Source of the DNA: Kappaphycus alvarezii
Taxonomy: Eukaryota; Rhodophyta; Florideophyceae; Gigartinales; Solieriaceae
Direction: 5' to 3'
Assembly (NCBI GenBank): GCA_002205965.3
Contig: NADL03000683.1
Coordinates: 682,001-746,000 of the forward strand
Length of the DNA stretch: 64,000 bases
In this document: piece by piece, positions 22,896-34,264 of the stretch
Position numbering within the stretch: position 1 is the first letter of the stretch
How the letters are laid out: the number at the start of each line of letters is the position of its first letter
Made by a program: the position numbers and the translations under genes
Notes under the pieces: model-generated
What the model was told of the DNA's origin: nothing
The model's database searches: none
Seen by the model: only the letters and a program-made list of their open reading frames with translations

Positions 22896-23150
22896 TTAAC
22901 CTCGTAGACCAATTCCGGCGCTGACCACCCCTCCAAGGTCTCCCCAGCTCCCTCCTCGACTTCCCACCCCTGCCCTCAGGTACCTACCCCGCCTCCTCCT
23001 CGACGAACGCACGAATTCGATCACCTTTTTTGTTTGTCGGCGTAGGTAGTCATCACGATCAGTAGGTCCGAAGGGGAGTAGGGGAATGGAGTTTAGGGGG
23101 CGGGGTGGCGATTTTTTGTTGATGGAGGCGGAGGGGCGAAGGTTGTTCAT
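22896..23150 (-). CDS. Hypothetical basic 84-aa ORF
   Basis: ATG-started, Arg/Pro/Gly-rich, with a TDRDDYLRRQTKKVIEF helix-like core. It lies directly upstream of, and overlaps in a different frame, the acidic ORF at 22.2-22.9 kb. The two could be one gene with a frameshift or an unrecognised intron; reading the acidic frame upstream it stays open only to a TGA near 22,978. No known family. Confidence 0.25.
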   Translation of the reverse strand: MNNLRPSASINKKSPPRPLNSIPLLPFGPTDRDDYLRRQTKKVIEFVRSSRRRRGRYLRAGVGSRGGSWGDLGGVVSAGIGLRG

Positions 23151-23600
23151 TTTGGTTGTAAATTGAGTGGGGCGATTGTGGATGGAGGATAGAGGGTGTG
23201 AAGGGGAGGGTAGTGTGTGTAGGGGTTGGTGGATCTCAAAAAAGTTGGGTAAAATGGGTTTAAGTACACCTTAGAGGCGGACTAGATTCGGTACTAAAAA
23301 GTTAAAATCGAAATTGAAGTAGCGCATTTGCGTGAATTTTCTACATAAGGAGTTAATTTGATGAAGAGGGTAGATAAAAAAGACGTAAAACGCTGATTTG
23401 GAGGAGAGGATACAGTATTAAAATATATAGGGAGTATGGTAGACAAATTTGGAAAGGACGGTAAGCGGAGTCAGGGCCGGGATCGTTGTAAGTTGCTGGT
23501 CCCTTTGGGAGGGACATTTCCTGTATTACACTAGGGAGGAACATTTCCTGTGTTACACATGGGTTTACTGTGGGCTGTGCGAGCTCACTGCTGACCTGGG

Positions 23601-23750
23601 GAGATACTGTACAGTACAGTACTGTATCTCCGCCAGCCAATGTAGGGTTAGGTACTGTGTTCCCACCACCCGGCACAGTACAGTACAGTACAGTACAGTA
23701 TACATATGCACCTTCGACACAGTACTGTACAGTATATACTGTACTGTTTG
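23601..23750. repeat. (ACAGT)n / TACTGTACAGTA repeat cluster
   Basis: Five exact ACAGT units at 23,675-23,699, with further runs at 23,606-23,626 and 23,720-23,748 arranged as palindromes such as TACTGTACAGTA. The same motif appears singly at about 9395, 20,360, 35,761, 35,991, 36,000 and 42,515. Reading frames rich in Val-Gln-Tyr across it on both strands are artefacts of the repeat. Confidence 0.85.
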
Positions 23751-23769
23751 AGAGTGCACGGAATAAGGG

Positions 23770-24750
23770 CAAGGACAGGTTACGCTTGGCCTGGGATAGG
23801 CAGAAAAATAAAGGACACTTTCAAGTATTTCATGGTACCGCATCTAAGGTTCGACGACGCCACAACAGACTCCAACGCCACTCACCTCTCCTTTGATGGA
23901 TCCCCCTCTTCCGATATTGACCGTTTCCTTTTCGCGTTCGAGAACGTCGTAATGCGCGGAAAGACGGGCAGCGAGAAGGCCCTCCAGATTATATGCCAAC
24001 TGGAGGGTGCAACTTTCGACTTCTACTACGAGTCGTTTGCGCAGGATGGATCGCACACTGAAGACACCGAGAAGTATGATATTTTCAAGAAGAAGCTCCT
24101 CGCGAGAACGCGAAGAAGGCGAAGCCGGAGGAAGAAGTCCACGAAGCTGTTGCCGCAGGATTGGACGCTAGAGACATAGGAGTTTCTTCGACGCGAATTG
24201 ATGCCCTCTACAAGAGACCAGGCTTCAAAGAGACGGCTTCTTTCTGCTTGCTTCGGAAGGCGGTGGCGGGGCATCCGGAGTTGGCTCAGTTTGTCATGTA
24301 TCGAGCGATGTCGGACTTCAAGGAACTTAAGAAGGCAATTGGAGACTTTCAGTTAGGAAGGAAGGAATTATTCGCCGATAAAGAGGCGGCTCGGGCGCCT
24401 TTGGTCGCTCCAAGAAGGATTCTGTAAAAGCCTGAAGTGCACTCTGGCAAGCCGCACCAGCTGGAGGATAATTTTGAACAGCTAGCGGAGCAGTTTGCGG
24501 AGTTGTCTATCTTCGTGAAGAAGCAGTTTGAGAATAGAGGACCTACCGCTATGGTCGATGACGACCTTAGTTGCAGTTTCTGTGGGCAAAGAGGCCATCG
24601 TGCCACGCAGTTCCCGCAGGCACACTAGGTGCTCTTTCTGCCGGAAGAGACGTCACTCAGACGCGACGTGCTGGTCCAAGAGACAGAAAGATGGAGGCCG
24701 TCGAGTATTAATTGCTGGAGCAAGTTTGGAGTCGGAAAAGAACTTAAATT
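23770..24750 (+). mobile_element. Retroelement gag relic with zinc knuckles
   Basis: Plus-strand frames at 23,706-24,179, 24,161-24,427 and 24,437-24,752 follow each other in N-to-C order. The first is capsid-like and helical (FLFAFENVV, ALQIICQLEG), and the last contains CSFCGQRGH and CSFCRKRRH, two Cys/His zinc knuckles of CCHC type. This is the normal order of a Gag protein, so the region is the gag part of a plus-strand LTR-type element, broken, with several breaks. It stops about 100 bp before the left LTR of the opposite-strand Gypsy element, so it is a different, probably older insertion. Confidence 0.55.
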
Positions 24751-24852
24751 GAGGGAAAAGAATGACGACGGTTTACGTTACAGAACTATACTGTACCTGT
24801 AGTGTCAATAAGTCAAGATAAGCGGATCGGATGGAACGCTAAAGTACCGTAC

Positions 24853-25076
24853 TGTTACAACTTCACTCCGAAGTTGTAATGCACGAACAGGACTGATAGT
24901 GGCACAATCACTGATGCCTGTCTAGCCTTGGGGACCAGGTCAGGGGCACTTTACATAGACCTTTGAGGGGCTCCAAATGAAAACTAGGTACGTTGCTGAC
25001 AGAATACTACGGTACGTGTTCATGCACTTTGCTGACAATAAAAGTGTAAATGCCACGTACTATTTGAACCCTAACA
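24853..25076 (-). repeat. 3' LTR of the Gypsy element
   Basis: Same length and ends as the copy at 35,537-35,760, with about 13% differences by eye count. It lies just beyond the stop of the additional coding region. Confidence 0.85.
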
Positions 25077-25149
25077 TTCGAACCTTGTGCACATCTCGCG
25101 TACAATTAAAAAATCAAACAAATACAACAAAAAAACAAAACACATCAAA

Positions 25150-27163
25150 ATGTGGCCCCTGCCTCTGCATTCTCAGTAGCGTTCGGATTGCCTTCGCCCT
25201 TCACACCCGTGTGCACCGCCTCCCTTCGGAACTTCAATTCGGTGACCCCAACTTTGCTTGCCAACCATCCTCGTTGCCGGCGGCGCACCTATCTGACGAA
25301 TAAAAATTCGTTCTCCTCCCGCGAACACAGCTCTTCCCAAGTCCGTTTCCAGCGATCGACTAACTCCCCTTCCAACCCTTACATTTCTCCCATGGCCCTG
25401 CGGACTCCATACAACGCTATTATCACCGCCTCCCGTAGTTCCCTTTCTCGCATTCCAACCTTCTCCACATCTGCATGTCCCATTGTCTCAACCTCCTCCT
25501 CCACCTTCTCCACTACGCGCAACACCGCCACCATACCTTCTACAGCCTGTCCCGCTGCTGCACAGGCGCGCTCCAATTGATCCATCATTCCTTCCTGCGC
25601 TCGGCCTGCTTACTCCTCTTTCACTCCCGGACTGCCCGTTCCTCTTATATAACCGCCGCACCCCATTTCGATCCCTCGCCCATCTTGCTCAATTGGGCAC
25701 CAAACCCCTACTCTCCGAACTATTTACTCAAAAGGCGCCAACTAACCTCTTAATCCCTCCTGCCCAATTCTGATCCTTACCTCCGTGGTCTCTGCTCGGA
25801 CCTAAGTGTTCTCGCTCCGCGCCTAATTGCGGCACCACTTCCACTAAACGGCCATAGATCCTCAAAAACTCCTCCTCGACCCATCGATCACTTACTTTTG
25901 TCGAGAGGTTTCCATGAGCAATCCAAACGCTGTTGTCTCCAGCAAAAGTTTGCGCACCATTTCGTTGCTAACATCCGCTTTGCGCAAAGTGAACAGATAA
26001 ATTTCTGCCAACTCGGCAATCAATTGTCGAAAACCGGGTCAAGAAACGCCAAAGCAAATCTGCGTCATCATACTCAAGACACAAGTCCAATTCGTCCATG
26101 GCCTCGCCTCTGTTGGAATTTGCCCACATTTCGCGGGATACCATAATAGTAAGGCATCCACGCAACATGCGTCGCGTCGAGAGAGTCCGGTACCTTATCA
26201 TCAACCCCCCGACTACCACGCTCAGCCGCAACCACAGGTAGTCCTTAGTAGAATAAAAGAGGAGAGATTGGTCTGCATCGGCACCATCTGTTCTACATTG
26301 GCACATTGGCACAACGTCTTCTTCCCTTCTTCACCGAGACTACCTCACATCACTATTTTGCCTTCTTACATTCTCCCTTGTTGTCGACGTCTCTTCCACC
26401 TCTTGCCACAACACCGCAAACGCTCTTGTACGGATCCCGCCCTCTCTTTATGGAAAGACTGTATTCTAGAACAAGATTCTCCAAAAGTTCATGTGGCAAG
26501 GTTCTGAGATCCCTCGAGCCAAGAACCGCTTCAAGGCATTCCTTATCCAGCGTGACGCTGGATTCCATGCCACCCTTCTGTGCCTCGTCTCTCAGAAGTT
26601 CCAATGCAATACCAAGAGACCCTACTCTTCAAAGAGTAGAAGAATTGCGGGCAAATAGGCATCCCCTGGTGCATAGCCCCACGGACAAGTTGTTCTGGAA
26701 CAATTCTATCAAACGCCAAATTCATGAACGCCCTTATCTGCCCAGTGCTCGGTTTCTCATCCTCTCCTGGTGCTAAATGGGCAGTCAGTCTCTCTTCAAG
26801 CTCTGTTGTAATAAAGATACGTGAATGTGGATTTGCCCTCGTATGAATGGCGGTACGGACCGTGGCTTGGTAAACTGCAGCCGTGGGAGACACGACAATC
26901 AGTCTCGAGCAAAGGGGTTCACTGGTGTCAGGAGATTGACGTCGTCCTGGAGAATTTTTAGGAAACCTAAAAGGGGAACGCGAAAGCCCCACCTGCCGCG
27001 GTCGGGGAGCTCTTGAAATTGGTCTATCAAGAGATTGGTACGAAGTTGCCGAGACAGAAATGAGCTGCCGTTTCGATGCCTCCCATTCGGCATCCATTAT
27101 AGCAGATACGAAAGCCCTTGAAGATTTCTTTGTCTCGTCCAAGGCTGACTCGATTGCGTTCAC
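25150..27163 (-). mobile_element. Additional coding region downstream of Gypsy pol
   Basis: Minus frames at 26,543-27,163 (206 codons), 26,353-26,604, 25,968-26,312 (114 codons) and 25,379-25,588 follow one another in the same direction as pol and end about 75 bp before the 3' LTR. The N-terminal part is Arg/Ser/Pro-rich with an IFITTELEERL segment; the middle has DLCLEYDDADLLWRF; the C-terminal part is a strongly helical Glu/Val/Arg coiled coil. No signal peptide or transmembrane anchor is evident, so it does not look like a typical envelope protein despite the position. It could alternatively be the gag of a nested element. Broken, a handful of breaks. Confidence 0.45.
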
Positions 27164-28324
27164 GATTAAACTCTCATAACGGTCTTCGTGTGACTGTGAG
27201 CCTTAATTCTCTTCCCACTATGATCTTACCCCGGGAGTTCCTGCACCACTCGGGCATACATCGTGCCACTGTAAGCCGCACGCATGAGAAGGACAATAAT
27301 TCAATGCCTAGACAAGAAGCGGCTGATGCGATTCATCGCGGACGAGAGCCTGGCAACTTGAACTAATGCCGGACGTACCACCATGCTGCCTCGACCGGTC
27401 CTTCGGGGCGGATAACGCTGAGTGCAAGCGATTTTGTCTGACAGACAGGGTGTCGTGGCGCAAAGTCTTTTTGTTGTCTGAAACTGGCCGCGCAATTTCC
27501 CGCAAGAGACTGGCTTGGCTTTAAAGGTGAAGACGGCTTGCCGCTAGTAGCTTCCTTGGGACGTCTCTTTAGGATCCCTTACACCCATCCCTTCATTCAG
27601 GGATGAGACAGGCGGTTGAAACCACGCCTTACCCAGCGATTCATGCTGGGGGCCGGGTGTCCGGCCTCTAGGGATCATTTCAGTTATGTGAGGATACCTG
27701 GCCCATCTTGATTCGCGCAAGATGTGGTTATTGATGAAATCGTGTCCCTCCTATAGAGTCTGTAGGGGCCTGGAGTCCGACTCCCCAAAGTCTTCTCAGT
27801 CGCCGTAGTTTCTTCCTTATAGGAGTCCGTCTGTTCTTGAGTATCGGGTTGACCCGAACCTTTCTTTTCTCTCTCGTTGTACAACCGAGCCACTACCTCC
27901 GGTAGCTCGCTCTCTGGGGTCCATATTGGGGATCTTCTGCCGGGAAGCTGCACCTTAAAGTGCCGTTCCACGTTTCCCGTCCTTTCGTTGGTCCTCATAT
28001 CCGTTTCGGATATTTTCTTGAAGATCCTCAAGAAATCGGGGAACACGCCATCTGTCGGGTCTCTAGTATCCACCACACCGCTTCCAATCCTTCGGAGCCT
28101 GTTGGCATACGATTGGGCTTTCTTTCTTCCTATGTCTGATTCGATTAGGTACCCGACCCTGCCAAGCCGTGCTTCACCTTACACGGTCTTATCCAAGGCT
28201 TGACGGCTTTGTTACTCTCTGACCTGCTTAACCCAGTCGACCAGAGCAGGACACGGTCCCTTCCGCGAACTCGATCGGATTAACTCTCTTTTCGTGCTCC
28301 TTCTTGGCTTTGGATATTGCTTTT

Positions 28325-29499
28325 CTACCTCGCACATATAGTGGCCGGTGGAGGAGTTCCATTCAACGAGAAATACTTTTCCGGCTCGCTGTCAAAACAA
28401 GCCACATCAACCTCGCCCCATGCGTGAAAGGCTTCTGTTCCAAACATAGCCTTGTATCGGGTCATTCTTGTGGCCGCACAAAAACAAGTGTTACATCTGA
28501 AGCAATCCATGGTGACGTGATCATCCCAGTCCTCCGTTCCGGTGGCCATAAAACAAGCCAGGTCCCTGGAAAGAGTACGGTTCCATCTTTCTACAGTTAC
28601 ATTCGGCTGCGGATGAAAAGGATACGACTGCATTCTGCTGATACCCAGGACTTCGGTGAGATGTCTAACCATCGATCCGATAAGATTTGGTCCTCCATCC
28701 GACAAAAGAGTTTCCATAGGGCCAAATATCGAGATCCATTCATCGATGAGAATCTGTGCTATCGTCTCGGTCCTTTCATCTGGGATAGCCTTTGCTCGAA
28801 CGAGCCTCGTGAAGACATAGACTATAGCCAACCTTTTATATTCCCACTCAATGTTCTTGGTGTAATGGTATGGACGTCGAAAGCAACCTGTTGGAATCTA
28901 CGCTTAGGGTGAACCAATTCCAGGGGAGCCTGCCTTGACGGCTGGTGCTCCCTGGCCACGTTGCACTGCGGACAGTTCCTCACAAACGAAATCACATCTT
29001 TGGTCAGAACATTCCAGTGGTAATAAGAAAGTAACTTCCCAATCGTTCTTCGCAGGCCATAGTGACCATGGACTTTTGACCCATGGACCCATTTCAGAAC
29101 ACCCTCTATCAATGACTTGGGTAGAACTACAAGAAGCTCTTCCCTGCCTGAGTATTGCAAGACCCCTTCTTCATCCACGGCGAGCTTAACACTGGTTTTT
29201 GCGTATGCATTAAGATCTCCGAACTCCACGATCTGCTCCTCTCGTAATTTCTGGTAGCTTGGTGGATAAATATCTTGGTCCCCCCCTGACGTTATCTCCG
29301 GAGACCCTTCCACTAGTCGCGAGATTGCCTCTATTTCGGCTTCGTTCACAGCCCGCTGCAAGCTCTTGGAGTCCATCTCCCCGTAGCATTGTTGGCACAA
29401 GGGCTTGGAAACTGCATCGCGGCTAAATATATCTAGTACCACTAGCTCTGGTCCGTTTCGATGATCGATCTTGAAGTCGAAATCCTGAATTGAGATCAC
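28325..29499 (-). mobile_element. Gypsy RNase H end and integrase
   Basis: The 28,822-29,499 frame (225 codons) begins with the end of RNase H (FDFKIDHRNGPE), then the integrase zinc-binding His/Cys part (LRRTIGKLLSYYHW, CPQCNVAREHQP). The 28,325-28,831 frame (168 codons) carries the catalytic core with VYVFTRLV, LLSDGGPNL, YPFHPQ and ERWNRTL. Order and motifs identify a Ty3/Gypsy integrase. Confidence 0.8.
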
Positions 29500-29773
29500 C
29501 CATCTAGCAAACTTCTCACGAGATTATAGGGTTTACGCAGCAAGATTTCAATAAATCAGAAAAAGGATTTCAGAAATTAAATTGTACACGTATGAAACGT
29601 TGAGGAAATTTACCGAGAGGATGTGACTATATTTACTGAAATCGGACAAAATAGTGAAATCCATTTCAGAAATGTAAACGAGGTACAGCAGTGACACGTT
29701 GAACAGATTACCGTTTTGGCGGGTTTAACACTTCACATCCATCATCACCACCGCCACAGAACCATCAACCAAC

Positions 29774-30582
29774 ATGGAAGAAGTAACCGATTCAACACCA
29801 TCCCCAAACTCAGCCATCCCCCATCGAACGAAGCTCCAAAACATCCCCGTCCCCCGACACCACCGCCCCAAGCCAACGCCCAGCAAGCTCGGCCGACGCC
29901 CTACGTTCAGCCACTCGGACGATCTCATTATCGTCCGGGAAATAGCGGCAGCCAAAGCACAAATCGCGCCGTTCGGCGAAGTGCACAAACGGTTCAGTAC
30001 AGCTGCTGCTCGCGCGAATCAGAATCCCAGCCTAACAACGAAGGTAACCGCGAAGCGTCTGCAAGACCGATATAAGAAGCTTATCGATGTGTTCGAGAAG
30101 CTCGAATCTACGGAACGCGTAATGTCGGGTGTCGGGGGAGAAATCGGGGAGCTGGATGACTTGCCTGGAGGGATGCTGGAAGCGTAACAGGACCTGGCGG
30201 CTGGGAAGGACGCCGAAAGGGAGGCACATGCGGCGAAGGAGAGTCAGAGATTGTCGGTGGAGGAGGCATTGATGGAGAAGGCAGTTCGCAGAACGCATGA
30301 AGAGGACGGAGCTGAGACGTTCGGGAGAGGAAGCGGTACGCGCCGCAAAGTGATGGATGAGACGGGATCGGCGCAATGGCTGTTGCTCTGAAAGAGACGG
30401 ACATGGAACGCATTGCGGTGGAGAGGCAGCGGCTACAGTTGGATAGGGAGAGCATGGAGGAAGAGGCAGTTGATAGGGCTGAAGAGCGGGCGTTGCGTCG
30501 TGAGGTGCGTGAAGCGAGGGACAAGTTGGAGCTGGCCAAGTTTAAGCTGATGATGGAAACGTTCGCATCTACGCAAAAGTAG
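29774..30582 (+). pseudogene. Harbinger Myb/SANT-like accessory protein
   Basis: ATG at 29,774. The first 137 codons contain a SANT/Myb-like trihelix (RPTFSHSDDLIIVREI, then a KRLQDRYKKLIDVFEKLE helix), the DNA-binding module of the second Harbinger protein, which partners the transposase. A TAA at 30,185-30,187 interrupts; the same frame then stays open to about 30,390, coding Glu/Ala/Arg-rich helix, and the coiled coil continues one frame over at 30,376-30,582 (ERIAVERQRLQLDRE, ending FKLMMETFASTQK). This tail is typical of the family. So one in-frame stop and one frameshift disable a protein of about 270 residues. Confidence 0.7.
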
Positions 30583-30829
30583 GTAATTCAGAGAGTCAGT
30601 AAACATGCGCCGTGGGGCCTCTTCGAGCTGTTCCCGACGTTTTTCTAGTACTAATACGGACAGAGTCCTCCAAAAAATCCCCGCCCCTGCGGTACTGCGT
30701 AAGTCCACTTGAAAGCTCCTCCCTCGCAATCTAGTTCCTCGGGCCAGGCTGCGGAGCGAAGCGGAGCAGCAACGCCCGAGGAACGAGTATCGTCACTATA
30801 TACAAGTGGCAGAAGGAGTATCGGTACGT

Positions 30830-32110
30830 TTAATCTTTGTGTGCCAAGTAATCCTCTAGTGAGAGGGGCGGACAGGAGAAGTACTGGCTAACTGTATTCG
30901 GGTAGATGCAGTTACGTATGTTCGTGAGCAACATGGCCATTATGTACAACGCACCAACTGGGGACTCTCCTATGCGCATCTTACGGTTGTAATCTATCGT
31001 TGTCCAATAAAGCTTGATCTCCTTGAATATCCACTCCACCGTTACACGTACCTTACTCATTGCTTTGTTAAAAGCATGAAATGCAGGAGTAAGATTGGAT
31101 ACTTGAAACTGTACCTCCAGAAAGGCCCTACCACTGTAGTCAGAGTCCCCATAGATCAAAAACTGAATGCTGTTGACTAGTAGTACTTCTGGAAGTGCCT
31201 CTTCTAGTCCAGTACTAGTATATATCGTCCAATCATGACATCGGCCTTCCACCGGGCCATGCGCGTGTAGAATGAGACCATATGGAGTCGTAACTGCTTG
31301 ATACTTCATAGCATGTCGACGTTTGTGTCCATTGTATGCGACATTTTGCGCTTTGTGATCTGCTGGCCTCGAGATTCCTATAACGGTCCTATTTATGAAT
31401 CCCACGCATTTATTTAGCGCTCCACACTTGTTTTAAACTGCCTCCGTGTATCGATTCACATCGTCAGCCATAAAGGTTCCACTTATATCTCCTGTCAACA
31501 GGTTTGCTCTTGTTTCTAAGACCCGTTCCACCCCTTCCCAAAATATCTCCGACAACTGCGACGCGTGCCTTCCAAATAAAAGTTCCATTTCCTTCCAACG
31601 AGCAGGGCTACAGAGATGACGTAGTATAACACACGTTACAATTAATGGATCATATCCATATCTATTTCGGGCCGTACGAGAACATTCGCCAGTCCAATTG
31701 ATAGCTGTAACAACACCAGTAACGTCAGTTTTTCGAAACTTTAACAAACTTAGACATAAAGAATCGTCTAGGGCATTAAAATTGAAGGAGAATTGGTTTA
31801 GGGAGATATAGAGACGACGGAGATTGTACGCAGCCACCTCTGGGGAGAAGTCATGGTATCTTCCGGTGGCTACCAGTAGTAGTGAATTGGTAGAGGAATG
31901 AGGGGCTCTGTGACGTAGGAGTAGGATAAATGCATTGCGCCAGCGTCGGGGGCGCTGGATAGCCTTGGAGGGAGTGTGATCCTTTTGTAGTCCGAGAGTC
32001 ATTTTGAGTCTGGAAGGGGGACTGACGTGCTCATACTCTACCTTTGGCAACTTAATACGCCTATCCAATCCAAATAAAAAGTCGTAAACAAAAAAGGAAC
32101 AAGTTTTCAA
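30830..32110 (-). pseudogene. Harbinger DDE transposase
   Basis: About 425 codons, open in a single frame except for one TAA at 31,433-31,435. The N-terminal half (to residue 225) is helical and carries the DNA-binding side. The C-terminal half has the DDE_Tnp_4 signature: CVGFINRTV, YNGHKRRHAMKYQAV, GPVEGRCHDWTIY, IYGDSDYSG (second Asp), then VTVEWIFKEIK (catalytic Glu) and an IMAMLLTNIRNC end. The first catalytic Asp, in family members usually in a DGT context, is Asn here (FINRT). That change and the internal stop make it inactive. The frame is otherwise well kept, so inactivation is more recent than that of the surrounding Gypsy element. Confidence 0.8.
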
Positions 32111-32572
32111 TAAGAATGTAGAAATAGAATTTCAGAAAGTCTAAATTTTCGAAATAGTCATATGATTTACTGAAAACATCCCTACGTAATCCCTAAATTC
32201 CTTCAGGTCTAATAAAGACTTCAGAGAAGATTGGTCCGCTACAATTGTGAAGAACTCCCCATGGGGATAGTGGAGCCACTTCTGCAAGGCATGCGCGATA
32301 GCCAGACATTATTTTTCCGTTGGTGCATTGCCCTTCTCTAACTTCCTCAGAACTCTGCTGGAAAACGAAATAAGACGCTACTGACCCCTCTTATCTGACT
32401 GAAGAAGCACATCACCTAGTCTGTACGTGCGGGAAGCGGTCATTTTCCTTTTTAAGGCCCCGCAAATTGGTGCTACCAGGACCTTAGCGTCGCTCAGGGC
32501 TTATTTAAACTCCATCCATGCCTTCTGCTGTGACGGTCCTCATCCGTGTGTCCAATCTGGGATAGTTAGCTG

Positions 32573-33676
32573 CTATTCATGTCTTTTTTGCTTGGTGAAC
32601 CCGGTCCCCTGTAATAATTCGTAGAGCGGGGCTGTTTTGTCCGCAAAATAGTAGACAAAAGCGGCGAAAAAGTTCACCAAACCAAGGAATATCATCAATT
32701 TGTCGCTTGATGCCGGCTCGACTAGCTTACGGATAGCCTCTATGTGCTTGTCCGAGGAACTCAGACCGCCCTTATCCGCTACATGGCCGAGGACTTCGGC
32801 TCGCCATATACCAAAGGAGCATTTGGACAACTTGAGTCTCGCTCCCGTCTTAAGCAGGGTATCCAAGATAGCCCCTAGGGAGTTGAAATGTTCTTTATTG
32901 AAAGTAGTACCAATACTGGTATCATCTAGGAAGGCCAGAACGTCTTTGCCTTTCCAATCTCTCAAGATGTTGTTCACAACCCTCTGAAATGTGCGTGTGG
33001 AGTCCTTCAACCCCATAGGGAGCTGTGCGTATTGATATAAATCCAGCACTGTACGGACCGCTGTATACGGTTTGGAGTCTGGATGTAATGGGACCTGGTC
33101 AAACCCTTCCTTAAGGTCAACCACCGAAAAGATCTTCTTACCTCCCGACCAGTCCAAGATTTCTCTCATGTTCTCCATAGGGTAGGAGAATGTGACCGTA
33201 AGGCCGTACAGGCGACGGAAATCCGATGTAACACGCATACCTGAGTCCTTTTTCATGAATACATAATTTGTAGCCCACGGTGATACGGAAGGCTCGAGAA
33301 CCCCAAGATCCATAAGTATCTGCATAGACTTGCGCTCAATTTCTTCCTCCTTTGGAGAGCTTCTACGCATGGGAGCACAGACAGACTGAACATTGGGCTT
33401 GAGTGATATCTTGTGCTGTATACCGAAAATTCTCCAAAGACCTTTGAAATTTTCACGCCATTCCCACAAAAAATCTCGGAGCCTATGCTGCATTTCCTTG
33501 CTTGCGGAAAACTCCGAAAATTCCATAGATTTGATCGCACCGTCCACTTCATGATCTTCAATCACAGCCTGTATTACTTCCGTCATACCATATTCCGGGT
33601 CTCTTCTAGCCATGAGGGGACCCCAGAATCGCTCTCTTTCATACAAGATAGACGCTCTATCTGCTTCCGAGTCCAA
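32573..33676 (-). mobile_element. Gypsy reverse transcriptase
   Basis: A 367-codon minus frame, long for this window. It contains, in order, the entry segment (PMRRSSPKEEE), KKDSGMRVTSDFRRL, FSVVDLKEGFDQVPL, the PMGLKDSTRTFQR segment, the catalytic box FLDDTSIG, LKLSKCSFG, the LGHV motif and the beginning of the connection domain (LGLVNFFAAFV). This is the classical Ty3/Gypsy RT series. RNase H continues downstream on the same strand, on both sides of the Harbinger insertion. Confidence 0.85.
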
Positions 33677-33694
33677 CAGGAGCTTACGCTTCCT

Positions 33695-34015
33695 CTATAA
33701 CTTGCGCCGTAACAACAATTTATCCGGAAGCGTGTTCAATACACGGACCTCCTCCTCGAAATTCAATCCCCATATCTGGAACGAAATAGACCCTTTCGCA
33801 GTTACTTCTATTCCCCATCCATCGGCCACGCAGGCTTCTCTCTTTGTGGGAACAAAAAACCGCCATTTTCCTGGAACCATCTCGAAACTATCCAAATGGA
33901 AGATGCGGCTGTGTCTAGCGGTGATCTTATATTTTCTCCGTAGATTGTAACTGTAACTGCAACTTCTCCATCGTCTTCCATCCCCTGCCTCCAACTCGGC
34001 TCCCTGCCAGCCCAA
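33695..34015 (-). mobile_element. Gypsy protease-side region
   Basis: 106-codon minus frame between gag and RT. Position and beta-strand-rich composition (WRFFVPTKREACV) suit the retropepsin-to-RT linker, but I cannot point to a sure catalytic DTG/DSG. Confidence 0.4.
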
Positions 34016-34264
34016 CCCTCCTCACTCTTGTTACCCTCACATTAATTTGAGGGTTTACTTTCTGGCAGGGGGTTCAAGCCCCGTAATCTTCCCCCGCTTG
34101 TGTATTATGTATACGGCTTCGCTCCAGATCCCTCTTTCTCTTGAAGCAGTCTCGGATCATATGCCCCTTTCGGTTGCAGTAAAAGCAACTTATCTGCGGA
34201 TAGGTGTATCTAGCCACGGCGGGTGCGGCGTATCGGCTCCTATTCCTAGCCTCCTCGACCTGCC

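Larger units (their letters stand above)
29526..32196. mobile_element. PIF/Harbinger DNA transposon, inserted in Gypsy pol
   Basis: 2,671 bp between imperfect terminal inverted repeats. Left: ATAGGGTTTACG...AATAAATC from 29,526. Right, reverse complement from 32,196: TTAGGGATTACG...AGTAAATC. About 25 of 33 positions match. Both sides are flanked by ATT (29,523-29,525 and 32,197-32,199), a 3-bp duplication as expected for PIF/Harbinger. It has the usual two genes, a DDE transposase (minus) and a Myb/SANT-like protein (plus), convergently arranged. The host DNA on either side is Gypsy RNase H, so the insertion post-dates the Gypsy element. Confidence 0.85.

Noticed and set aside
23353-23843. 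Reading frames on both strands rich in Val-Gln-Tyr/Cys-Thr
   Set aside because: They are translations of the ACAGT repeat and appear on both strands because the repeat is palindromic.
25152-25773. Overlapping plus frames rich in Ser/Pro/Thr (25,152-25,580; 25,475-25,773)
   Set aside because: Antisense shadows of the coiled-coil part of the additional Gypsy coding region.
34069-34082. GGGGTTCAAGCCCC, resembling a tRNA T-arm
   Set aside because: No matching acceptor stem, D-arm or anticodon arm could be placed around it, and it lies inside the Gypsy gag/protease region.
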